From NCBI GenBank assembly GCA_907163375.1, contig CAJQUW010007244.1, positions 20,001 to 84,000 of the forward strand: 64,000 nucleotides of DNA, read 5' to 3'. The notes beneath the pieces are model-generated. The model did not search any database. It was not told where the DNA came from and saw only the letters and a list, made by a program, of their open reading frames with translations. Below are positions 1 to 8,566 of the stretch, in pieces. A program made the translations under genes and the position numbers. The first letter of the stretch is position 1. Every line of letters starts with the position of its first letter. This DNA is from Prostheceraeus crozeri. Taxonomy: Eukaryota > Platyhelminthes > Polycladida > Euryleptidae.

Positions 1-2186
1 TAGATGAGCTATATCAAAATATTGACGAATATGAACCAGTTAAAATATCAGAAATGAAGTTGGCGTCACTCGTCTATGCGGACGATATTTTGTTGCTAAG
101 TGAAACGCAAACGGGTATTATTAAGCAAATTAAATCTTTTCATAACTTCTGCTTGAATAACAGTTTAAAAATAAATTACAGCAAAACGAAGATCATGGTA
201 TTTAATGAAACACAAAAATATCATGAACTTATTATTAAAGATGATAAAATGTCACCAATTGAAGTCGTTAATGAATACAAATATTTAGGTATCTGGATTG
301 CAAAAAATGATAGAAAGCAAATAGAAGAATTAGCAAAAAAAGGAAAATCGTCCTCATATCTTACTGCCAAGACACTTAAAGAATTTAAAACTGTTGATGG
401 CACGATTCTGACTGAAACATTTGAAATATTGACATTATCTAAAATGCGATATGGCTGTGAACTTTATTTCGACAAAAATCTTTCTGACCTAAATAGAATA
501 ATAATGCAATTCTTCAAAAGGTTTCATCACTTACGAATATCGACACCAAATTACTGTATTATTGGTGAATTTGGCATAAAGCCAATGGAATTTTATTGTT
601 ATAAGGCAGCAATTAATTATTTCCTCAAATTAAATGAGAAAGATGATAAAAGACTTATCAATCGCATGTACAGAATCATAAGTGATAATTTGGATGCAGC
701 GACATTTCGCAATACATGGTGCGATAGAATAAATAAACTTTTCAATAAAATTCAATTACATGAAATGCGAAATCTGAATAGTAATGGAAAATCTAAGAGA
801 TTAATTAACAACGCGTTAACTGAATATTTTAGAGCGAAGTGGATCAACAATGCCAAAACTAGCAACAAAGGAATGAAATATCTAGAGCTTTGTCGATTCC
901 AATGTGAGCTTAAATCGTATTTGACTGAGGCTGATGATCAAATTAAAATCAATGCCATTTTAAAACTAAGAACAGGAAATCACACACTAGCAGCAGAAAT
1001 CGGAACTTATCAAAATAGAAATACCTATGAAGATTATGCCTGTAAATTCTGTGATCAAAATGAAATTGAAGATATCTATCATTTCATTGTTGGATGTCCA
1101 CGTTACAAAAATGAACGAAATACATTCATTCCATATCTAAGAGACAGCACACGATCTGATTTCTATGAATTCATGAATACATTAACGATGCGACATACCA
1201 GATCGCTTGGCGACTACATTCATAAGGCGATGGAGACAAGAAACTACGTAATGAAATGCAGTCATTCAATTTCTATGACTTCATGAAATTTTCAATTACT
1301 TTGGCATAATCGACCAAATTAATCAATATACAAATTAGCTTGGAACATTGAATCATGAATCGAGAGAGAAATTATCTTGCACGATTTCTATGACGGTGCA
1401 AACGGTCTACATACAGATAGCATATACGAACTACCTAACAATTCATAGTCTTAGGTTATCACATGACATTGATTAACATTCACAGGCAAGGACAATAGAA
1501 TAGACAGATAGTTGCTTTACTTCACAACTAAATTCATCGGAGGACGATATCTATTTGTCAGCTGCTCTTTCAAAAAACATCCCTCTAACATTTCAGGTAT
1601 GTACAGTATCAAATCATCAATGCAATCACATCTAATAACCGATCCTCCGATTAAATAATAGGTCTAAATAATCTGCTGGTGTGTGTGCTGTGCAAATAAA
1701 ATAACCTACTAAATATATATAGTAATCCAAAATGAATATATGGAAATTGTTATTGAAAAAAAATCTGCGATGAAACATAATTTCATTTATATCGTCTCCT
1801 CTTCTCCGCAAATTTAGTTTATCTTCGTTATCATCACAGAGTTATTTGCAGTTTCTAAATGTACATGTCCTCATTAACTCATGACGTGCATCAACTATAA
1901 TAGCTCACTCAAATCTTGCATTGCATATTTATAACTCATGCCTCATTGATTCATTGTTTTGTAATTCATGAACTCTATTGACATTGTAATAAATTCATGG
2001 ACTCTTTCAAACGTACTTAACGCAGTAAGTGAAGTGTGATTTTATCTTTCATATCATCCATTGTCATCTTCCATTCATTTCCCCATATCTCTTCATGCCG
2101 CATTCATAACTGTATAATGTACTTGTATTTCTGTTACGTTTGTACCCAATCATTGGGCAATAAACATTTTGAATTTTGAATTTTGA
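1..2186 (+). mobile_element. Non-LTR retrotransposon (LINE), 3' half, cut by the window edge
   Basis: The window opens inside the reverse transcriptase ORF, which stops at 1286. About 900 bases of AT-rich 3' UTR without a further ORF follow. The likely 3' end is at 2166-2186, where a TTTTGAA unit repeats in tandem, as in LINE families that end in a short repeat rather than poly(A). A GA-rich microsatellite follows directly. The 5' part (endonuclease, start of RT) lies outside. The clade is not assigned; a CR1/Jockey-like group is plausible. The 3' boundary is inferred from the repeat tail. Confidence 0.8.
3..1286 (+). CDS. LINE reverse transcriptase, C-terminal part (partial)
   Basis: The reading frame is open from base 3, upstream of the first ATG at 54, so the protein continues from outside the window. 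The RT catalytic motif YADD lies at residues 8-11 counted from the ATG at 54, followed by the LKINYSKTK and YLGIWI blocks that are usual after the active site in non-LTR RTs. Near the C terminus is a CCHC motif (C-x2-C-x9-H-x4-C, around bases 1050-1100) followed by PRYKNER, as in the C-terminal zinc fingers of many LINE ORF2 proteins. There is no internal stop over 427 codons, so this copy may be young. It would reverse-transcribe LINE RNA at a nicked target. Confidence 0.85.
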   Translation, partial: DELYQNIDEYEPVKISEMKLASLVYADDILLLSETQTGIIKQIKSFHNFCLNNSLKINYSKTKIMVFNETQKYHELIIKDDKMSPIEVVNEYKYLGIWIAKNDRKQIEELAKKGKSSSYLTAKTLKEFKTVDGTILTETFEILTLSKMRYGCELYFDKNLSDLNRIIMQFFKRFHHLRISTPNYCIIGEFGIKPMEFYCYKAAINYFLKLNEKDDKRLINRMYRIISDNLDAATFRNTWCDRINKLFNKIQLHEMRNLNSNGKSKRLINNALTEYFRAKWINNAKTSNKGMKYLELCRFQCELKSYLTEADDQIKINAILKLRTGNHTLAAEIGTYQNRNTYEDYACKFCDQNEIEDIYHFIVGCPRYKNERNTFIPYLRDSTRSDFYEFMNTLTMRHTRSLGDYIHKAMETRNYVMKCSHSISMTS

Positions 2187-2222
2187 GAGCGAGAGAGAGA
2201 GAGCGAGAGAGAGAGCGAGATA
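2185..2222. repeat. (GA)n/(GAGAGC)n microsatellite, left of PLE-1
   Basis: A short GA tract with scattered GC steps lies between the LINE 3' tail and the 3' end of the first Penelope-like element. The same interrupted GA pattern is found on the other side of that element (4541-4783), so the element may sit inside a microsatellite. Confidence 0.9.
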
Positions 2223-4540
2223 GAAGCAATGAGCATAAACAGAAGCACTTGGCATGCAGATAACAACAAGCATGCATACAACAAATAAAGGTTGATATGA
2301 TATGCTTCTAAGTAAAGTAAAAGTAAAAAAGAGTTTAATACTGGTATGCGTGAACTAGGCATACTGAAGTTAAAGCGATATGTATGAAAGAATACATAGA
2401 AAGAATTAAACAATGGGACGACTAACGGTTGGTTGTAAGTAATCTCTCCAAGTTGGGGTGCATTGTCAAAGATGCACACACGGGGATCTCAGGAACTAGG
2501 TCCTTACATAACTTAACAACACGGCTGGAGCAGTCACTGAAAGGAACAACTAAATGCAACTTGTCCGATTTATTCAAAGATTGATTCAGGCCATCAGGTT
2601 TCAAAGACCCCAGGCGAGTCATCCAAGCATTCTCTTTCAAAAGTCTTTTACCCTCACGAGGGCAGTGCTCCAAACCAAAAAAGGAAAAATCAACAAGAGA
2701 ACAACCACCGTTAAAATGCAGACCGACTGGGGTAGGTAGTGAGCTACGAATGTGGTACAGATGCTCCGAAATTCTCTTAGACAAGGAACGGGAAGTCTGA
2801 CCGACGTAACCGATGTTGCACCTTTGACACTGTATGTAGTAAACAACGTTAGTTGATTGGCAGGTAAGTCTATGTACAATATAAAAACGACTACTGGTAT
2901 ACGGATTAAGGACTGTACACGTAAAACGTCCATAAGAACATATGCTACAACTGCACGGAAAGAAACCGGTGTCCCAGTTACCAGGACTTTGGCCCGTGAG
3001 GGCAAACACTCGACGGACAGTGTCTCTAATGGCAGAGCGGGTGTAGCCCTGGTTGATCCAAACAGGTTGGACAGTACTCTTCGTCGTCTGAAAGTCAGCA
3101 TAAGTTGAAGAATGAGTGCACCACCTATACACTTGACTGAATAGGATGCCCACAAAAACACTCTTCGGATGGTACGAAGACGGACTCAGGATGGCATGCG
3201 TATCAGTAGGCTTGAACCCGACTCTAAAACCAAGACGATTACCCTGTTTGTATATCACCAGGTCCAAGAAACGAATACTCTTTGAATCGTGGCACAGATC
3301 GACAGTGATGGTAGGGAGAAGCCCGTTAATGTACTCCACGAAGGGGAAGAGGCTGGGCTCACCAGCATCCCACACAAAGAAAATATCGTCAATATACCGT
3401 ATCCAGATAGGTGGCTCCGTAGGGTACGCATAAACTGACTCTTCCCAATCGTTCATGAAGATAGTCGCGTATGAGGGACCAAAGAGACAACCCATAGCTG
3501 TGCCTTGAACTTGCAGGAAACTTCCCCCCGGAAGCTGAAACTGTTGGAGGTAAGAATAATCCGCAGCATCGAGAGGAGGGAAAGATCTGGTCGGCTGGTG
3601 TCAGGAAACTTCTCGAACGCCCTCCTTATAGCTTGGATCCCAGCTTCAGTAGGGATATTGGTATACAGGGCAGCCACGTCACAAGTGACAAGCAAAGACT
3701 CCTCGTTAACTGGCAAGTCGCGAAGCAAGCTGATGACATGTAAGGAATCCCTAACGAAGCTCTTTCCCGAACGAGCAAGCGGTGCCAAGAAATGTTCCAA
3801 AAGCATAGCACACGAACGAGTAACGCTGTTCACATCCCCGACGATGGGGCGGCCAGGAGGCATACCCCCATACCCCCCAAACAGTCTTATGAATCTTCGG
3901 TAAAAGATAGAAGGGGTCTCATCGTTTGACAGGGTTCCAAGGCCGAAAACTCGCGTTTGGTGAGAAAACCATTCTGATAGATGTGGGTCAGAAGAGCACA
4001 TAGCCTGTCACGTACATGCAGATCGATCTCGCGCTCCAGTGGCTGATAGTGATTCTCGTTGCTGAGTTGACGGAAGGATTGCGCCTCATAATGTGAATTG
4101 GGGATGATCATCTAACCACTACCCTTATCTACTGGAGTAACTACCACAGAATCCTCAGAGCTAAGGCGGAGCAGCTCGGACCTCTGGAAAGGGGACAAAT
4201 TGTCGCGGGGAAAGCAGGTTCTGCAGTTTCGAAGGAGATCTTGAACTGAAGTCCTGATGGTGGAGCAAGTGTCAGAAACGGACTGGGGAACAAGATCACT
4301 CGGAGGGTAGCGACTACTCGAATACGAAAAGCGACAGCGGGGGGCCGAATCTCGACCTGAAAGAACCGAGCGCCATTGAAGCTTCCGGAGGAAATCCTCC
4401 ACCCCAGCAGCAATCGAACGATGACAGCACTTCCCCGTTGGAGTCGGAATAAAGCTTCTAGTGTGCTGAAGGAGGTCATTCGTGGTAGAGGAAGTAGGAA
4501 AACTAGAAGAGGTGCAGAGGAAGTTCATACCAGCCACATG
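2223..4540 (-). mobile_element. Penelope-like element 1 (PLE-1), 5'-truncated and decayed
   Basis: The element reads on the minus strand: 3' region about 2223-2421, broken ORF 2422-4537, and an abrupt 5' end at the GA tract starting at 4541. It is related throughout to PLE-2 (4784-8565), including the ORF 3' end and a 3' region with TAAAGTAAAGT and CATGC motifs. The upstream ORF1 found in PLE-2 is missing. (GA)n lies at both ends. Insertion into a microsatellite, or truncation at one, are both possible. Confidence 0.8.
2422..4537 (-). pseudogene. PLE-1 reverse transcriptase / GIY-YIG endonuclease, broken
   Basis: Read on the minus strand: the N-terminal region (4112-4537) ends in the PLE box DKGSG, where a TGG codon has become TAG (about 4112-4114). 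A segment continues to about 3900, where a frameshift moves the frame. RT motifs follow: PPGRPIVGD, then CDVAALYTNIPTEAG. A second frameshift near 3495-3510 leads to GCLFGPSYA, the catalytic RYIDDIFF, a cysteine-rich linker, and a GIY-YIG domain (VVYYIQC then YVGQTSRSL and EH). With one stop and at least two frameshifts it cannot make a full protein. In an intact PLE this polypeptide nicks DNA and copies the RNA. Confidence 0.85.
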
Positions 4541-4702
4541 AGAGCGAGAGAGAGCGAGAGAGAGCGAGAGAGAGAGAGAGAGAGAGCGCGAGAGAGAGAG
4601 AGCGAGAGCGCGAGAGAGAGAGCGAGAGAGAGCGAGAGAGAGAGAGAGCGAGAGAGCGAGAGAGCGAGAGAGCGAGAGAGCGAGAGAGCGAGAGAGCGAG
4701 AG

Positions 4703-4771
<69 letters not shown>

Positions 4772-4783
4772 GAGAGAGAGAGA
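4541..4783. repeat. Expanded (GA)n/(CGAGAGAG)n microsatellite between PLE-1 and PLE-2
   Basis: About 240 bases of GA repeat with a regular C roughly every 8 bases in the middle (CGAGAGAG period). It separates the 5' end of PLE-1 from the 3' end of PLE-2. Long ORFs in several frames here (poly Glu-Arg on plus, poly Leu-Ser on minus) are artefacts of the repeat. Confidence 0.95.
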
Positions 4784-4899
4784 TCAGAAGACCCCGTGAT
4801 CCTAACTCCGACAAATGTAGACGCACACACCCCACGGATCGGCAAAGGAAAACAGCGATTTGTGGAAGACCGGTTTCGCTCTATTGGCTTTATCAATTC

Positions 4900-5290
4900 C
4901 ACTTAACACTGTAATCGATGAGAAAAGGTCGTCACACAGAAGTCAGACGTACCTAGGCATGCACCTCAGAACATGCAACACAAAACATGCAACTCAAAGA
5001 TTGAACGCAGAGCATGCAAAAACATATAATGCGATCTCAAATACTGCATGGGAAAAGGTAAATCATAAAGCATGCAAAAACAGTCAACATGCAAAGTAAA
5101 CGCATGTAAATAAGAAAATACTGTCATGCAAAATAAACGCATACAAGTATGAATAATACTGTCATGGAAAATTAAAACGCATAAAGCCTGCTATCACAAC
5201 ATAAAACTGAAATTGATATGTGCTCTACAAGATTATTAAGTTAAATAAAGACAAAATAAAGTAAAGTATTGAAGGTGCACATACACAAAC
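4900..5290 (-). repeat. PLE-2 3' region with recurring CATGCAAA motif
   Basis: This AT-rich, non-coding stretch follows the ORF2 stop. The motif CATGCAA recurs irregularly (for example near 4974, 4987, 5013, 5070, 5088 and 5134), partly as degenerate units of about 30-40 bases such as the paired ACTGTCATG blocks around 5120-5165. Part of the PLE-1 3' region (2250-2290) also has CATGC motifs, so this is probably a family feature. Its role is unknown. Confidence 0.5.
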
Positions 5291-7480
5291 TTAACGGTTG
5301 GCAGTAAGAAGCCTCTCGAGATTCTTATGCATACGAAAAGAAGGACAAATGTCAACGTTTAGTTCCTTCCGACACACTTGCACCACACGTTTGCTACAGT
5401 CACTAAAAGGAAGGACTAAGTGGATCTTATCAAGCCTGTTAAGCTCTAAATTAAGGCCCTGAGGGGCAAGGGTACAAAGGCGATTGATCCACTTATTCTC
5501 ATGTAGAAGTCTCTTATTGTCATGAGGGCAGTGTTCCAAAGCAGTGAACGAAAAGTCAGAAATGTCACACGTTCGAGAAAAATGTTGAGCAACGGTGGAT
5601 GAAGACAAACACTTAATACTGCTAAGGTGCTGAGAAATCCGCCTCGACAATGTACAAGAGGTCTGTCCTACGTAGCCGACTTTACACTTTCTACAAGTAA
5701 TAAAATAAATAACATTGCGGGTCTGACAGGTAAGCCTATGAACAATTAAAAAAGAGTTATTATTTACAGGATTATGTACAGAGGAGGTGTGGAGACTGTA
5801 TTTACATATTTTACAAGGGCACGGGAAAAACCCAGTGCTCCATTCATCAGGCGACTGACCTGTTAAACTTAAAACTTGGCGAAAAGCCTTGCGAATAGCG
5901 GTGCGGGTGTAACCTTGCTGTTCCCAGTGCGGTTGAACGATACACTTCGTCTCCTTAAAATCTTTATAACTTGAACTCCGCATAGACCAACGATACATTT
6001 GACCAAATAAGATTGACTTAAAAACACTATGAGGATGAAATGAAATAGGTGACAAAATGCTATGAGTGTCAGTTGGTTTAAAACCTACTTTATACAGAAT
6101 ACTATTATGGCCTTTATACAATAGGAGATCCAAAACTCTGATCTCAGTAATACTGTAGGCAAGTTCAACCTTAATACTGTCATAAATACTATTTACATAT
6201 GTACAAAAAGTTAACAAAGTGGACTCATCAGAGTTCCAGATGAAAAAAACATCGTCTATGTACCTCATCCAGGCGATAGGCTTATGATCAAACTTAAAAA
6301 TATGATCTTCCCATTCTGACAAGAAAATGTTGGCATATGAAGGGCCAAAAGCACAACCGATTGCCGTACCCTGTACTTGTAAAAAACCCTCATCACGAAA
6401 AGAAAAGTTATTGGACGTGAGAATAATGCGAAGCATAGTAAGCAGTGTCAAATCCGGTCTCCTTGAGTCCGGAAACTTAAGGAAAGCACGACTTACAGCA
6501 GAAATGCCGGCTTCCGTTGGGATGTTGGTATACAGCGATGCCACATCTAGAGTAGCTAAAAAACAGCTGTCACTAATCTGTAACGTCTTCAAAACACTTA
6601 TCACATGTAAAGAGTCTCTAACATAACTTTTCACAGAGTGTGCTAGTGGAGCTAAAAATTACTCAAGTAGAGTTGCACACGTACGGGAAACACTGGCCGT
6701 GTCAGACACAATAGGGCGGCCTGGAGGCATACAAGAGTAAACCCATGACGATTTATGAACCTTGGGAAGCAAATAAAATTTTCTTGGCCTAACAGGAAGA
6801 GAGGCTCAAGAGCTAGCACTTCACGACGTGTGAGAAAGTTCCTACTAAAAAGAGTCGACAAAAGTGTCACAAGCCGTTTACGCACATGTGGATCGATGAC
6901 CCGATCCAAAGGCATATAGAAAGTTTCATCACTTAATTGCCTGAAGGCCTCGGCTTCGTAATGTTCATTGGGAACAATGATCCAACCGCTGCTCTTGTCC
7001 ATATAGTTGAAACCACTACAGAGTCATCACACCTCAGGCGGTCAAGCTCTACGCGCTCTTCCTTGGACAGGTTGTCAACTGGGAAGCAGTTACGACAGTG
7101 CCCAAGCAACGACACTACATGGCGACGAACATTGGTACAGGAAGCACGGACCGAAAAAGGAATCAAATCCTCAGGAGGGTACCGGTTCGTACAAAAAGTG
7201 AAACGATGACTACACGTAGAGTTAAAATTTACAAAACGCCACTGATACTTCCTAAGGAAATCGTCCACTCCTCTTAAAATGTTCTTATGGCAACAGGTGC
7301 CGACAGGAGTTGGAATAAACTTGCGAGTATTATTCAGCAACGAATAAGTGCTGTTGCTAATACTGAACGACTTAGAAGTACATAAAAAATTATCCCTCAA
7401 AAAAGTGGAAGTATCAACAATGGCAATGTCTACACTGCTGTCCCTACGACTAGCAGAAGAACTTATAAAAAATCTTTGAT
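5291..7480 (-). pseudogene. PLE-2 ORF2: reverse transcriptase / GIY-YIG endonuclease, broken
   Basis: Minus strand. The frame opens just upstream of the ORF1 stop and runs through a region matching the PLE-1 N terminus (NFLCTSKSF, FIPTPVGTCCHK). Near 7000 a 2-base AT duplication breaks the frame just before the DKSSGW box (DKG motif of PLEs). A second shift lies near 6795, and a TAA stop replaces a sense codon at 6659-6661. From 6634 to 5291 the frame is clean: VRDSLHV, DVASLYTNIP, GCAFGPSYA, catalytic RYIDDVFF, CPCKICKY zinc-type cysteines, then GIY-YIG (VIYFITC, YVGQTSCTL). Three lesions only, so the copy is not very old. Confidence 0.88.
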
Positions 7481-8518
7481 GGCTCGGAAAATGGTATCCC
7501 GCTCAACAGGGTCCCATTGACTGTCCTTCACAGAAAAGTCTTTGGGAAGTAGAATAACTTCACAACCAGCGGGTGTCTTTCTGCACATCCACTCAAAAAA
7601 CTCGAGGCAGTCCCTCCTAATTGAGTCCTCCGACTTAATGGGAACGCAATGAGGAAGAACCAAAAGGCGAGCGTTCGGAAAAAGGCGCTTTGCATTCGAC
7701 ATAATACTACGGAGAGTCACAAAGTTTGTGCTGGGCTTATTCTTTTCATCAAGAGAAGACAAACACAAGACGAACTCCTTAACATTCTCGTGGACTTCGC
7801 GTTCGGACTGCAGGTATTGTTTAAAATAACTCAAACGTCCCTTAGAGGTAGAAAAGACCGAACAGTCATCGATGCTCAGATCCCTAAACTTGGAGTCACC
7901 CAAAATGATACGTGACTTGGAGGCATCAAACGACTTATCGCAAACTTCTGTTGTGCTGAATGAATTCAAGTCAACCAATGTCGTCTGGACCAGAGGGCTG
8001 GAGAACGACTGGTCTAAGTCTACCTGAGAAGATGTAGGACCAGATTTCAAAAAGGAGATACCCGAATCGACTACATCGGAAGCCGCAGGAACTTGAGTCT
8101 CCGAAAGGGCCTCACCAAGCAGAAGGTCATCAGTTCCAACAGACACATCCACAACAGGCGCAAGAGCCTCGCGGGAAGAGGAACCACCATTTGAATTGGA
8201 AACTGTCTGAGTACCACGCTCGTACACCTCCCTTACGGTCACCGAAGAATAATCAGTTTCCGCAGAGCAGAAAGCACCAAAAGTGGGTTGGTCCGCCGCA
8301 GTAGGACACTCCGGTGTCACGCAATCGTTCAGGAGTTGGTTGTCGTCGATCAACAAAAAGGCCGCATCCAGGGTGGAATCATTTAGCTTCTTTCTCAGTT
8401 GGGTACGGGCCCACTTCGTAACAAGTTGCAATGACTTCTGCAACATTTCCGAAGGCATGGCATTGTTTGAGATAAAATCCAGTGCCTCAGAAAGAAGGGA
8501 TGAATAATGTCCCAACAA
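7463..8518 (-). CDS. PLE-2 ORF1, possible SGNH-like hydrolase domain
   Basis: Minus-strand ORF of 351 codons from an assumed TTG at 8516-8518; the same frame stays open upstream to about 8560, so the real start is probably lost. Residues 1-60 are helical and basic, about 70-200 are Ser/Thr/acid-rich and probably disordered, and 203-351 look globular. That last part begins with RIILGDSK (GDS at 207-209), has an FVLCLSSLDEKN strand-turn near 249-260, and ends with DSQWDP (332-337) before the final helix. The order resembles the GDS and DxxH blocks of SGNH/GDSL esterases, such as those in CR1-type ORF1 proteins, but the expected histidine appears as Trp, so fold and activity are inferred. The intact frame beside a broken ORF2 suggests constraint until recently. 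Confidence 0.6.
   Translation of the reverse strand: MLGHYSSLLSEALDFISNNAMPSEMLQKSLQLVTKWARTQLRKKLNDSTLDAAFLLIDDNQLLNDCVTPECPTAADQPTFGAFCSAETDYSSVTVREVYERGTQTVSNSNGGSSSREALAPVVDVSVGTDDLLLGEALSETQVPAASDVVDSGISFLKSGPTSSQVDLDQSFSSPLVQTTLVDLNSFSTTEVCDKSFDASKSRIILGDSKFRDLSIDDCSVFSTSKGRLSYFKQYLQSEREVHENVKEFVLCLSSLDEKNKPSTNFVTLRSIMSNAKRLFPNARLLVLPHCVPIKSEDSIRRDCLEFFEWMCRKTPAGCEVILLPKDFSVKDSQWDPVERDTIFRAIKDFL
7466..7472 (-). promoter_or_regulatory. Candidate -1 ribosomal frameshift site (T TTT TTA)
   Basis: On the minus strand the last sense codons of ORF1 are GAT TTT TTA, directly followed by the TAA stop at 7463-7465. In the ORF1 frame this makes the heptamer T TTT TTA, the canonical X XXY YYZ slippery sequence. 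A shift by -1 continues with ATA AGT TCT into the open ORF2 frame, with no stop before the NFLCTS region. Geometry and frame are seen directly. Use as a programmed frameshift is inferred, and I did not identify a downstream pseudoknot. Confidence 0.55.
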
Positions 8519-8544
8519 AGCATTGTGAACTGCGGAACACCAAT

Positions 8545-8566
8545 CTCTCTCTCGAGAGAGAGAGAT
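8545..8566. repeat. Short CT/GA palindrome at the PLE-2 5' end
   Basis: A run of CT repeats turns into GA repeats through CTCGAG, giving a small perfect palindrome just upstream of the ORF1 coding region. AT-rich sequence with TATATA follows (8578-8605). It is the third GA-type tract that borders a PLE end in this window. Confidence 0.75.

Larger units (their letters stand above)
4784..8565 (-). mobile_element. Penelope-like element 2 (PLE-2) with upstream ORF1
   Basis: Minus strand, same orientation and family as PLE-1. From 5' to 3' it has ORF1 (8518 or further upstream, down to 7463), ORF2 with RT and GIY-YIG (about 7480 to 5291, broken), and a 3' region down to 4784. Its 3' end meets the large GA tract and its 5' end meets a small CT/GA palindrome at 8545-8566. 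No hammerhead core was seen in this family. The coding frame of ORF1 is open through to the GA tract, so the true 5' end and start codon are probably lost. Confidence 0.8.

Noticed and set aside
4376..4906. Overlapping long ORFs of Glu-Arg or Leu-Ser repeats
   Set aside because: They are translations of the GA microsatellite in several frames on both strands.
8126..8132. CTGATGA on the minus strand inside PLE-2 ORF1 as a hammerhead core
   Set aside because: No GAAA at the right distance and no stem I or II pairing; it is part of the coding sequence.
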